Assembly: GCA_963922205.1 (NCBI GenBank)
Contig: CAWUHX010000338.1
Span: 186,001 to 250,000, forward strand
Origin: Romanomermis culicivorax
Taxonomy: Eukaryota; Nematoda; Enoplea; Mermithida; Mermithidae
Direction: 5' to 3'
Length of the DNA: 64,000 nt
The position numbers were made by a program, and so were the translations under genes. Of this stretch, positions 55,000-64,000 are shown one piece after another; the first letter of the stretch is position 1, and each line of letters begins with the position of its first letter. The notes beneath the pieces are model-generated. The model saw only the letters and a list, made by a program, of their open reading frames with translations. It was not told the origin of the DNA and searched no databases.

Positions 55000-57691
55000 G
55001 AACCGCCGCCACTACAGGCTGTCGCTGGGGTAGCCGAAGTAGTCTTCAGCGGCACACAGCGGGGCCACTGGAGTTGTTGCAGTGTTTTGAGCTGATTTGG
55101 GCGGCACGTAGGGTGAGACTTCCCAATGCGGTCCACAATTAGTGAGGCGGACAGGCACAGCAACATGGGGGACCGTGTCGTCACTCTGTTCACACCGATA
55201 TACTGGAGCGCACCAGCATATGAGTCCATGTGGATGGGAGGGTGAGGCCGGCCACTATGGTAGTGACGATGGCAAAACGTGACAAGCTGGCGGAGGCGAA
55301 AAAGGACAAATGACGAAGGTGGGGGCGTGTAGTGGTAGAACATGTTGAGGCGTCTTACTGTGTGGACTTAGCATCAGCTGCGCAGCATTGCAGAAAAACT
55401 AGTTCGAATAAAGCAAGAAAAAACGAGATAAAGTAAAAACAACCAGGAAAAACAAAATGAAGAAAAACACACAAAATAGCAAAATTTGTTACTGTACAAA
55501 AAACGGTGGAATCAGTGGCGGCAGTGGAGGTGAGTGTCTGAGGCGGAGTGGGAGTGAGTGTAGTAGTCATGGTGTCGGTCCCTTTGGGCGTCGCAGTATT
55601 GATCATTGTGATACCCATGTGCGTCGCGGGGATCGTCATGATCATCGAAACAGATAGACCCTGGGTGACGGGAAGAGCGGCCGTAATTGTCAGCAGCATT
55701 CCTACAACAGGAGGAACAGGTATAGATTTGCATGAGAAGCGGCAATAGCGGGTTTGTACCAATGGGTGGTATCCATTGCAGCATCAAGGACGGGCAGTTG
55801 GGCGGCAACCCTGTCAGCAACAGAGGTCGCAGTGGAAGGAGGTTCCACTGGGTGGAAAATTCGTGCTGGCACAATAGGGGAACCAGGCCATCCATTTGGC
55901 TATGGTATTGCAAATGAATCCATTGGATGTCCACAATCTCGGCTGGCTGTGGATATGGGGAGTATTGGGGGTAGGCCATCCAGCTATCGATGAGGCCGAC
56001 TGCCATATTGTAGGCTTGAATAAGGCAAGACGGATTGTAGAGTCCACAAGCTTCGTATAAAAATAGTGCAAAATGGGCAGTTTGAATAGCGTCGACAATG
56101 CTGAGTTCCTCAGCCCAAATGCCGGCGACATATCACAAGATGAGGGCGGCTACATCGAGTGAAACAGGAGGTTGCAGCTCGCAGTAAGCGGTGCGAAAAT
56201 GGTTGCAAAAATTTTGATACAGCGCAAGCAAGGCGTTGGTTGTGTGGATACGGACGGCCATGGTTATTTGAAGGCCAATGCGGCCGAAGAAATTAATCAA
56301 AACTATTTCCTGCAGGGTGCGTGGCGAAAAGGAATCAACCGACGGGTCCAATTGCGGCGGATAATGTGGTGTGGCCAGCATGATAGAGTGCAGCTGATCT
56401 GTGGTCCGGAAATAAATGTAATTCAGTAGCGTGGTTGATTCACTCAGCAACTGTGGTTGAACTTGCAACACAGCACTGGCCGCCAGGTTGGCTCTGAGTG
56501 CAGGGGTGTGGTGATGACCAATTGGGGTTGAGTGGCTGCGGTGGACGTCGATACAGACTGTACATTACTGGTGGTCCTGGATTTGATCCGACGTCGAGGC
56601 TGTGTGTGGCAATGACGTGGTAGTAATTGACGGCATTGACATCAAGGCCATAGGCAGCAACAATGTGGTGGTTTTGGAAAGTGACACGAAAGTTGAGACA
56701 GCTTGTTCCATGTCTATCAGAGGCACCGGAGGTGGTGGGACCTTGAATACTAGTTGCCGAGGGTTCTTCAATGCGTCAAGGTGCTTTTAAATTTCAGCGT
56801 CACATTGCAATGGGCAGATATAATTGGTTAGTTTTGGCCGTGAGCAGTGGAAAACATGCTGATACTTGCGTTCGTAAAACCAGTAGAGTGCACCTGTCGC
56901 GATTGGGTGCAGTGCATGGGCACATGGTCATGGTGGTCCTGTTGATGACTATCAGGAGCCGCAGTATCCTTGGGGTGGGAATGTCCGGTGGCCTCGTGGT
57001 GAGGGTCATCACAATGGTGTGACTCGTGGCAAGATCCGTGGCTATCAGAATGGCGGGTGGGCCATGTTTGCTGTGGTGGTGCTGCACTCTTTGTAGTTGT
57101 AACTTTTGGCTGTGCTGTCATGCCAGTACTAGAACTGGTTTGACCGGCCCTTTCCCAGGCTTTCTGCTGGGCGCGCTGCTTGCGACAGCAGGTTGTACAT
57201 TCGCTCGGTGTCTTGCCGCATTCAGTACGGGAGGTACTGGGCAGTGGTGTACATCAGGCCTGCGGTTCATCCGCCATTTGCGTCTTATGAGCATTACAGT
57301 ATTCAACCTCTTTCTGTTGCTGAGTTTTCCGTTTGACCGAGTGCTCATACTGAGTGGGTTTTGGAATGGGTTGGCCGTGGCGATCAAGATTCGGCTCAGA
57401 GGTAGTCAGAATTTGTGGAGGTTGAACATCCATAGGTACCGTGGCCAGCAATTGAGCAGCCGGTGCCAGTGAGGCCATTTGAGCACCAATTGGAGCTGTT
57501 TGAGCAATTTGAACTGGCTGTGGGGCAGATGGTGCATGGATCATGGGTGGCAATAGGATATGCTGTATATGATCCTGCAGTGCTTCGGGGTAGTTGCTCC
57601 AATGGTGTTCTGGAAACAACATTTCGGGTGGTGGTGGGAAATGATATGCAGCTAGAGCCGCGGCCAAGGCGTTCCATTGAGTATCTGCCTG
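55000..57691 (-). pseudogene. ORF3 C-terminal region of element 3
   Basis: Minus frames in changing register. The conserved block at 56133-56471 has [20 protein letters not shown] and [14 protein letters not shown], nearly the same as 4895-5302 of element 1. The next part (from ~56110 down to 55940) has an AVGLIDSWMAYPQ-type motif that matches AVGLIN in element 1. 57254-57667 is a Pro/Gln/Ala-rich segment beginning AYHFPPPPEMLFPEHHWSNY. The region from 56500 to 57150 is His/Thr-rich and low-complexity. I recognise no family. The two copies decayed independently, so the shared blocks reflect past coding selection. Confidence 0.6.
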
Positions 57692-57821
57692 TAAATTGTT
57701 TGCCTGTGAATTGCATATTGGGCAGAGTTTTTTCTTTCTATATATTGGTCACTATTTGGCGGCAAGTTTTACACTATATTATATAACATTTATTAGAAAG
57801 GTTACGATTTAAATTCGATTA

Positions 57822-58330
57822 TGGAGGGCACAAATTTGAAAAGAAAGTTAGATCAAGACGATACTGAAAAACTTGGAGATGATCAAGAAAATCTTGGAAA
57901 ACGTTTCAAAAAGTTAGAAAATCGAGTGGAGATTATTGATTGTATAGTTCCAAAAACCGCGATATAGATTTATAATTTTCCTACGGACATTTTTCTATTG
58001 GATTTCTTTAATGCGGCGGTTCGGGCAACACAAATCAAGAAATTTTTCAAACAAGGAATGGCAGTGCCACAAGATATGACAGATGGTACTTCTATCAGCT
58101 GGTCAAAATGTTACCTGAACAAAAAATTTGGCAAAAAAGCACTGCCTATGGTGAAAATTGATTTCAAAATGATGGAAGCCAAGGTAAAAATTGCTGGCTT
58201 TTTGGAAAACTTGAAGACATTCAATCAAGCCAGAAAGCCTCCCACAATTTGGATGGACGATCTGACAAAAGAGTAACGGGAGCAACAAAAAAAGAATCTT
58301 GCCAACAAGAAACAGAAAAAAGACAATTTA
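57822..58330 (+). pseudogene. LINE ORF1 protein (RNA-binding type), broken
   Basis: A Met start at 57822 opens ~48 codons of charged, coiled-coil-like sequence (ENLGKRFKKLENRVEIID), stopped by TAG at 57964-57966. A second segment, 57998-58276, has the layout of an L1/Tx1 ORF1 RRM with its C-terminal part: a conserved-type strand PMVKIDFKMMEAKV, then IWMDDLTKE. A TAA follows where the family usually continues (TKE-x-R-E-Q-Q), and the basic tail REQQKKNLANKKQK is still readable. ORF1p binds the LINE RNA as a chaperone. The stops make this copy inactive. Confidence 0.6.
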
Positions 58331-58510
58331 TAAAATGAAAAAGTGATCATCATCTTTTTTCTTTTTGACAACTAACATTTGGGCTTTTTTCTTTTTTCAT
58401 TGTTTGTTATTGTTAATGTGTTATACTTATACGAGTAAATGGTTTGACAGGGCCCCATAAAGGGTCACCTTCGTCAACATGGTCTTGATCATCTTTTTGA
58501 AATTGCAACA

Positions 58511-58890
58511 ACAGGATGTAAGTTCAGCTCTAAAATGACCAAAATCACGATGTTTTATCTAGATGTTATATAACTTGATGATTTTATGGTTTATAATGAA
58601 AAGAATGAAGTTCAGCCCTACATTGGGCACTAACTCGATGTCTTAACTCGATGTTTATCTTGATGATTTCATGGTTTGCAATAAGACGTCTGAAGTTCAG
58701 CCCTACTATGGGCACTAACTCGATGTCTTGACTTGATGTTATCTTGATGATTTCATGGTTTTACAGTAAGTTGTCTGTAGTTCAGCCCTACTATGGGCAT
58801 TAACTCAATGCTCTAACTAGATGTTTATCTTGATGATTTTATGATTTGCAGTAACATGACTGTAGTTTCAGCCCTACTGAGGGCACACAC
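58511..58890. repeat. 85-bp tandem repeat between LINE ORF1 and ORF2
   Basis: Four and a half units with GTTCAGCCCTACTATGGGCA (at 58611, 58696, 58781 and 58867, so a period of 85-86 bases) and ACTCGATGTCTTGACTTGATG ... TTGATGATTTCATGGTTT. It lies in the intergenic region of the LINE, where it could act on translation of ORF2 or be a promoter duplication. It is not a CRISPR array: no constant spacers, and a eukaryotic context. Confidence 0.85.
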
Positions 58891-59068
58891 TAGATTTTAT
58901 CTAGAACTATACTTTATTCCTATGAATCTTGGAGAAATATGGTAACACGAGAATATGAAAAGTATCACAAATTCAAATAACAATAATGTCATTTAAATTG
59001 CCACTCAAAATATGTTTTTTACATGTTGAAAAAAAAGGAAAACTCTGCTCAAATGTAAAACCTCATAT

Positions 59069-59451
59069 ATGTCATATAACCTTAAATTTTTATCTCTAAA
59101 TACAAAAGGTATTAATATTGAAAAGAAAAGGAAACATATTTTTCAATTCTGTAGAGACAGTAAATATGATATAATTTTTCTTCAGGAAACTCACCTTACA
59201 TTATTGTCTGAGGCTGTGGGCCAAGTAGCACTTCTAATGGCTTGTCAAATTTTAGAGGAGTCATGATCCTATTAAATAACTCATTCACACACAAAGTGGA
59301 GACAGTCAAGACTGATAAAGAAGGTAGATATATTCTTATGAAACTTAAGACGGATGATTCTATCTTTATCATAGCAAATGTTTATGCACCAGTGACAAAG
59401 AAAAAACAGCTTATATTTTGGGATGAACTCTTCAACCAGTTACCTTTATGA
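59069..59451 (+). pseudogene. LINE ORF2 endonuclease fragment
   Basis: Frame 59069-59266 begins NLKFLSLNTKGINIEKKRKH and has YDIIFLQETHLT, the N-terminal AP-endonuclease motifs (LN-x-x-G, the metal-binding Glu in QETH). After a frameshift, 59242-59451 continues with GRYILMKLKTDDSIFIIANVYAP, the next endonuclease strand. The catalytic His/Asp end of the domain is missing. In intact LINEs this enzyme nicks target DNA for priming. Confidence 0.75.
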
Positions 59452-59529
59452 TTAAAGTGCTGAGAAATTTTAGCATGGGGGAAAGGTTTTGCTCTTGAAT
59501 AGAAACACTGTACAAAAAAAATAACCAAT

Positions 59530-60300
59530 ATGGGATGCAGCACCAAAAGTTTTAAGTTGAGTAGAGGAGTAAGACAAATGTCCAACCCGCCATACCTATT
59601 CATATGTGCAATGGAATACATATCGATATCACTCAGGGACTCTAAAGAATTTGAGGGACTGAATATATATGATCAAAGAAACAAACTCTCTATGTATGCT
59701 GATGACACTATGTTACTGGTAAAAGACGAGCAGGATTTTTTGCATGCTATGAAGTTAATTAAAATGTTCCCAGAGGCCTCAGGCTTAAAGATCAATATAG
59801 CAAAAACTCAGATGCTTGGTCTAGGATACAACAAAACAAAAAAGGGGTATATCGCAAGGTGTGATATAGTAGACACAATAAAAGTACTAGGAGTGTTTTT
59901 CTCATATGATAGGAAAAAATGCTAGAAAAAAACTTTGGTGAAAAAATTATAGAGTGCCAAAAAGAATGTGATTAATGGCAAAAAAGAAATTTAACCTTCT
60001 ATAGAAAAATAGTGATTTGGAACTATCTTATATCATCTAAACTTACCTACAGTATGATCAACCTGGTAGTTGAACCGATTATTATCAAAAAATTAACAGG
60101 AATACTACAAAATTTTCTTTGGAATGGATCAACGCCCAAAATCAAACAGACAGTGATGATACAAGAGTACATACATGGTGGAATTAAAATGCCAGACATT
60201 GAGGCTATAGCAATGTCACTCAAAGCAAAATGGCTACTGAGAATGCTGAATAACCCAGGCAATAGGTGCCAAATTGGAGTAAAAAACCTTGAATGAATTG
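59530..60300 (+). pseudogene. LINE ORF2 reverse transcriptase fragment and C-terminal region
   Basis: Frame 59530-59925 has LSRGVRQMSNPPYLFICAME, where SRGVRQGCPLSP is usual, and the catalytic KLSMYADDTMLLV, then the thumb region SGLKINIAKTQMLGLG. Frame 60012-60296 holds the typical L1/Tx1 region after RT: LTGILQNFLWNGSTPKIKQT and HGGIKMPDIEAIAMSLKAKW. A stop and frameshift separate the two. The finger domain before 59530 is deleted. Confidence 0.85.
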
Positions 60301-60424
60301 ACAGCCTGGAAAATGTAATACAATCAAATTTCTGCACAAGCCTTCTGGCTGTTAGTGTACCACCATTCTATAATCAAGTTCTTGAAATGGTAAAATATGT
60401 CCTGAGTAGTAACATTTATGACAT

Positions 60425-60535
60425 CATTACCCCATGTCAAGTAATGGTACAAGATGCTTATACCAATAAAACTTACCCCATTACCCCATGTCAAGTAATG
60501 GTACAAGATGCTTATACCAATAAAAGTCTCACGAG
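60425..60535. repeat. 55-bp direct duplication in the LINE
   Basis: ATTACCCCATGTCAAGTAAT...ACCAATAAAA occurs twice, starting at 60425 and 60480, almost unchanged. It is a recent tandem duplication inside the decayed ORF2. Confidence 0.85.
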
Positions 60536-60952
60536 TGGATGTAATCTTTGGAATATTAAATGGGTATGATCCGCCAGAACTTCAAATAATTAATGTACTA
60601 CTGATTATGGCCAAGTTTTTTATTTATAAAACAAGAAAAAGTGGTAAAATACCAAACCATTCGGCCTGGATAAATTCAGTCAAAACACAGGCAAAAATAT
60701 TCAAATGAAATAATAAACTGAATGTAAGTATGAGTTTTATCGAAAGCTATCTATGTGAAGTATAAAATGTATAAAATATATGAATACGGCCACTGAGGCC
60801 ATACAAAGTCAAAAAATATCATATTATGAACATTGTTTCCTTTTTCTTTTTTCCCCTGGTTTTAAAGTGCATGAGTGCTGTTTTGTTGTTTTTTCTCGTA
60901 ATAAATTATTAAAAAAAAATTTAAAATAAAAAAAAGAAGAAATAATTTGTTG

Positions 60953-62017
60953 CGAGAATCTAGCAGAGTAAATATACCTGGCAGCGGCAATGGTAGTGAT
61001 CATTGGAGGGCCAGGCAATATCGCAGGAGTAGCTAAATAAATTCGAGGATCCACGGCGGGTGCCGGCGGAGCCACTTCCATCAGGGGTTCTTGCAGTGTG
61101 ACATCCATGGTGGTCGCTTGATCAATGGTACTTTCCTCCGGAATATCCGTCAAAGTTTGGTCTGAAGTCACAGTATTTGTCTCAGTATCCATAGTGGTAG
61201 GCTGAATGGGTGTTGATTCCTCCAATGGGGCTGGTGCCAACGTGGAAATATCATCAAGCGTGAGTTTGAGGAATTCATTGATTTGAGTCGCCAATGCCAT
61301 AAGAAGACTAATGATGGTGTTAGGGAGGTAATGATAATAAGTACCATGGTAAGTGCGGTTGCAAAGGGGTTGATCGGCGGCTACGTGCTCGAACCAAACA
61401 TCACCAACTTTGGTGGGGAGTGGCGGATTGTTTCCAAACTCGATGTGATTGCAAATGGCCAATTTGTAAATGGGCGAAATGGGAAACCCCAGCAGCTCAA
61501 TGAGCCGGTGTGTAAGGCAGCTCTTCATGGCTGAGGCAATGGCTGCTTGGAGGCGTTTGGCATCATCCTAAAGCCATTTGGGTTGAAGCGACAGATCCTT
61601 GTCATCGGATACTTCCGGCCACTTGTTCCATTTGTCCTTTTGTTTCTTCTTTTTCTTTTTTGGTACCTTGGGGGCCATAAGGACTTTTGGGTGCGTAGTA
61701 CGCCTCAAGGTTTTGAGGTCACAAAAACCATTGGGTTGCTTCCCTAAACAAAAAGACTGACCGTGGTCAGACGATGTGCAATCATACATGAAAAATGGAT
61801 ACACCTAAATAACCTCATCCCGCACGATTGCTGGCAAGGGGACTTGCGAAATTTTCGGATAGATTTTGTCACCGGCATTGGTGGGTAGGACCTTGTGTAA
61901 AGAGACGTTATGGAACGTGGCGATCAATGTTTTATCTAAGCGATCAATTTTGGTGGTTTCCAGCGAGTTGTGCGGATACAGCAATGGAGCGCTGTAAGCT
62001 TCTGGAATGAAGCCATA
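60953..62017 (-). pseudogene. ORF3 middle region of element 3
   Basis: This continues the ORF3 frame after the exonuclease, with a few stops. In order it has FIPEAYSAPLLYPHNSLETT just after the exonuclease, FMYDCTSSDHGQSFCLGKQP with a Lys-rich stretch (PKVPKKKKKKQKDKW) around 61570-61800, then [35 protein letters not shown] and [15 protein letters not shown], followed by an acidic Thr/Pro linker up to the LINE. Matching blocks lie in the same order at 5937-7542 of element 1. The Lys run could be a nuclear localisation or nucleic-acid-binding segment (inference). Confidence 0.6.
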
Positions 62018-62810
62018 TCAGCCAAAAGCGAGGAAAAGTAAAATTGGGTAGAACGCATCAAGGGCCCCATAGGATAGGACGTCCAGTTGCAAAAATGATG
62101 AGTGGTGGTTGTTGAAAAAGCGTAACATGGCCGGAAATTTGAGCATGAGCCACGACACATTGAAGGCCCACATGGCCGAGACCATTGCTTTGAGCGTGCG
62201 CTCTTCTGGAATGAAACCAGTTCTCTGAGCCAGCTCATAGATTGGCGGGGAGATGGCGATATTGCAAGTGACGCAGTACGCATTGAAGTGAATAACTTTC
62301 ATGACTGGGTCCTTATTCTTCTTCTGGCGATCAGTACAGAATTGCGTACCAAGGAGGGCATAAATTCCCACCCAGTCATTGGCTCTATCTGGTCTGTTTG
62401 AGAATAATGCGGTCCAGTCTTCCGGGGTCGTAGTGAACGTTTCAAAAACAATCATGGTACGGCTTGGAAATGCCAGTTGAATGTAACTAGACACTGTGGT
62501 ATTGGCTGGCATGGGGATGGTGAATTTGAAGTGTTTCATATTGCTGGCCATGATGGATTCTGAGTCAAAACCGACCAAGGTATACCCCCCGAAGTATGGT
62601 GTGGGCTGGGCAGCAAGTGCCGCCCCTGAACAACTGGGCCATAGGAATATTGGAGGGGGTAGCAGGTTGGGTGGCTGGGGGAACAATGAGACGAACCAGC
62701 ACTCGAGGTCAGCAGCGTGGACCAAACGTTTAATGTTGTTTTCTAAACAAGAGCAGGCATGATATTCGGCGTAAGACAAAATGTTTACCGGGGTGGAGGT
62801 AACCAAGTTT
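62018..62810 (-). pseudogene. DEDDy 3'-5' exonuclease-like domain of element 3 (best-preserved copy)
   Basis: A 262-residue open frame. After a ~70-residue leader with LVHAADLECWFVSLFPQPPN come motif I, YTLVGFDSESI, and the strand SYIQLAFPSRTMIVFETF. Then come DWVGIYALLGTQ, where motif II (a K-x-x-x-D-x-x-x-L-type helix) would be expected, and the helix YELAQRTGFIPEERTLKAMV, as in RNase D/WRN-like enzymes. Motif III is LDVLSYGALDAFYPILLFL with the Tyr and Asp of the DEDDy type. A TGA directly after FG interrupts the longer ORF3 here; element 1 has a sense codon (CGC) followed by TAG at the same place. Role of the domain in a retroelement is unknown: trimming of cDNA or RNA 3' ends is a guess. 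Confidence 0.7.
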
Positions 62811-63177
62811 TCCGTGCAAAGGGTTGACTTTAGAGTTGAGCCAAGAAGAGTGTGGTGTTTGAGTCAAAACAAAAGGTACATTCCCGGGGGTGGGTGCAAC
62901 TTGGGGGGCAATGTCACTAGGATGGACACATCTTGTCAACTTGATCAGGCTATGGAAGCGGGATGGGGAAAGTTGATGTATGTGGCAGTCAAAGCAGTGG
63001 CTGGCTGTGGGGTAATGGTTAGCCACAGCTTGAGGATGATGGGATCCCGGTGGCTGACCATGGGCTGTAGCCTGATGCAGCATAGATTAGGTATCCCAAG
63101 GGTATGCCAAGTATATATTAGAGGGCATGCACATATACCAAAGCTAAAAGGGAGAGCATGCAAAGATAAAGATATAC

Positions 63178-63310
63178 CATCACAGTAGAAACTGATGTCG
63201 TTTTGATGTGGCCGCTGGTCTCCCCATGGTACGTAACGTTCGTTTACATTCAAAGATTCTCGATAGGGCGGGGGCTCATCTGTTGCGGATGAGGTAGATG
63301 GCATCATCAT
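63178..63310 (-). pseudogene. Possible spliced leader exon of ORF3, element 3
   Basis: A minus frame starting MMMPSTSSATDEPPPY runs ~45 codons to RPHQNDISFYCDG and meets GTATAT, a donor-like site, at its 3' end. Element 1 has the corresponding DNA (around 8755-8890) with GTACTT at the same point. The exonuclease frame resumes ~360 bases further on. This fits an intron between leader and exonuclease, as used for downstream genes in some env-bearing retroelements, but the acceptor is not identified. Confidence 0.35.
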
Positions 63311-63840
63311 TTGTGAAAAGAAATTTTAAAGGGGTTGAAGAATGGGACTGTTCGGAGTGAAAGCGAAAATAGAAGTGAGTTAAAATAAGAATAAAGCTGC
63401 TGAGAGGTGAAGAAAGTGTAAAGTTTAGAAAATGTAAACTAATGTTAATACAAGGCACTACAAACACCTCTACGTTAATGGGAGCTAAAATCAACCTTTC
63501 CCAGTTAGTCTTATGAGAGTGAATACGGCCAGGGTTGGGTGGAAGTAAACCAAATGGCCATGCGTGGAACAGAGCCTAAATTTAAAGAAGATACCCCCTC
63601 TAGGTGGAAATGTGGGTCTCATTGGAATGTGAATGGCAAGGGTGTAAAGTCGGTGTTGGGCCTTCATCAGTGGAAAAGTCAAGTGAAAAGAGTGTAATTC
63701 ATACAGATCACACTGAGTTGCATAGCACATTACTCGTCAAAGTGTTCGCCATGATCTAAAGTAAACAAAATGGCAAAAATTATGTGCAACTCGGTGTGAT
63801 GAGCACCATATCAGGAATGAAATTTTGAATCAAACTTATT
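63311..63840 (-). other. pol-ORF3 spacer of element 3
   Basis: It matches the spacer 8880-9430 of element 1 in short blocks (for example AAATCAACCTTTCCCAGTTAGTCTTATGAGAG against its counterpart at 9057) but is non-coding in both. Conservation of a non-coding spacer suggests splicing or packaging signals. Confidence 0.4.
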
Positions 63841-64000
63841 GTGGCTGTGAAGTGGAACACTTGTGCGGGGCGCCTGCTTGGAGGTTAAAGATGTCTTCAG
63901 CTGGTCGGGGGATGAATGGTTTCAAATGCAGTGTGGAGACTTTTTGTGGCCGGCCGGGCACGTTGAGGGAGTTCACTGTGATGACATTTTGGGCAAGGCG
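63841..64000 (-). pseudogene. Integrase C-terminal end of element 3 (partial, window edge)
   Basis: The minus frame from the window edge reads an integrase tail with VITVNSLNVPG and VSTLHLKPFIPRPAEDIF. The H-L-K-P-F/Y close is typical for Ty3/gypsy integrases, and the DNA aligns with 9440-9560 of element 1. It is open through the visible part, and ends at a TAA or TGA near 63840. Most of the gene lies outside the window. Confidence 0.6.

Larger units (their letters stand above)
57704..60940 (+). mobile_element. L1/Tx1-type LINE inserted into ORF3 of element 3
   Basis: The insertion splits ORF3 at a point where element 1 is continuous. Imperfect ~12-base duplications flank it (TAAATTGTTTGC at 57692, AATAATTTGTTGC at 60941), and an A-rich tail (60908-60940) ends it. 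Inside are an ORF1-type RNA-binding protein, an 85-bp tandem repeat, an AP-endonuclease fragment, an RT fragment with YADDT and the L1/Tx1-like C-terminal region. It is dead: the ORFs have stops, and ~1.5 kb between endonuclease and RT is missing. It is younger than element 3. Confidence 0.8.
54418..64000 (-). mobile_element. Ty3/gypsy-type LTR retrotransposon with ORF3 (element 3, runs off the right edge)
   Basis: A second, diverged copy of the element 1 type, in the same orientation. It has the 3' LTR (54418-54932), ORF3 (about 55000-62810, interrupted by a LINE), and at the extreme right the C-terminal end of integrase. Without the LINE the LTR-to-integrase distance is ~5.65 kb against ~5.74 kb in element 1. 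The rest of pol, gag and the 5' LTR should lie to the right of the window. It has fewer stops than element 1 in the exonuclease part. Confidence 0.85.

Noticed and set aside
58511-58890. Regular 85-bp repeats as a CRISPR-like array
   Set aside because: Units are tandem and homologous over their whole length, without unique spacers, inside a LINE in eukaryotic DNA.

Overview
The window reads as a gene-poor, AT-rich, repeat-dense stretch of nuclear DNA from a metazoan, probably an invertebrate. The grounds are spliced genes with GT..AG introns, a nuclear-encoded mitochondrial ribosomal protein with a presequence, a mitochondrial carrier, a secreted Cys-rich peptide, Ty3/gypsy LTR elements, an L1/Tx1-type LINE, a PIF/Harbinger relic and many hAT-like elements with 8-bp target duplications. 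I cannot name the phylum.

Only three genes are well supported. (1) A mitochondrial carrier (SLC25A45/47/48-like, + strand) has exons at 1518-1561, 1892-2107 and 24012-24572. Its first exon lies outside the window or was not found, and its last intron is 21.9 kb. (2) A small secreted eight-cysteine peptide lies at 27419-27667. (3) Mitochondrial ribosomal protein uS12m (MRPS12) has two exons at 50489-50700 and 51222-51444. A few orphan open segments (611-738, 27690-27859, 51492-51665) may be exons.

Layout: 3181-15935 is a defective Ty3/gypsy-type LTR retrotransposon on the minus strand, inside the carrier intron. Besides gag-pol it carries a very long third ORF (ORF3) whose N-terminal part has the motifs of a DEDDy 3'-5' exonuclease. 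16759-20856 is a smaller LTR element with the exonuclease and a Pro/Gln-rich ORF but no pol. 20857-22110 is a ~95-bp satellite carrying forkhead-type TGTAAACA motifs. 22278-23945 is a long-inverted-repeat element. 24.7-38.2 kb holds the peptide gene and several MITE-like elements, among them an iteron-ended family with 8-bp duplications (29763-31368, second copy 48907-49644), a Harbinger transposase relic near 34 kb and a possible solo LTR inserted in the satellite. 38.2-45.6 kb is a nest of hAT-like non-autonomous elements inserted into one another, with poly-C/G insertions and an inverted pair of copies. A GC-rich hairpin (CCGGCGC-loop-GCGCCGG) recurs from 38.9 to 50.2 kb. 54418 to the window end is a second copy of the exonuclease-bearing LTR element, split by a LINE at 57704-60940.

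The most unusual content is the exonuclease-bearing giant ORF3 shared by three LTR elements, together with a conserved downstream ORF3 domain that I do not recognise. DEDDy exonuclease ORF3s have been described in bdelloid rotifer LTR and Penelope-like elements, so the exonuclease is a known type of capture. The long C-terminal region and the pol-less small element may be new. All retroelement copies here are decayed by stop codons, frameshifts and deletions.
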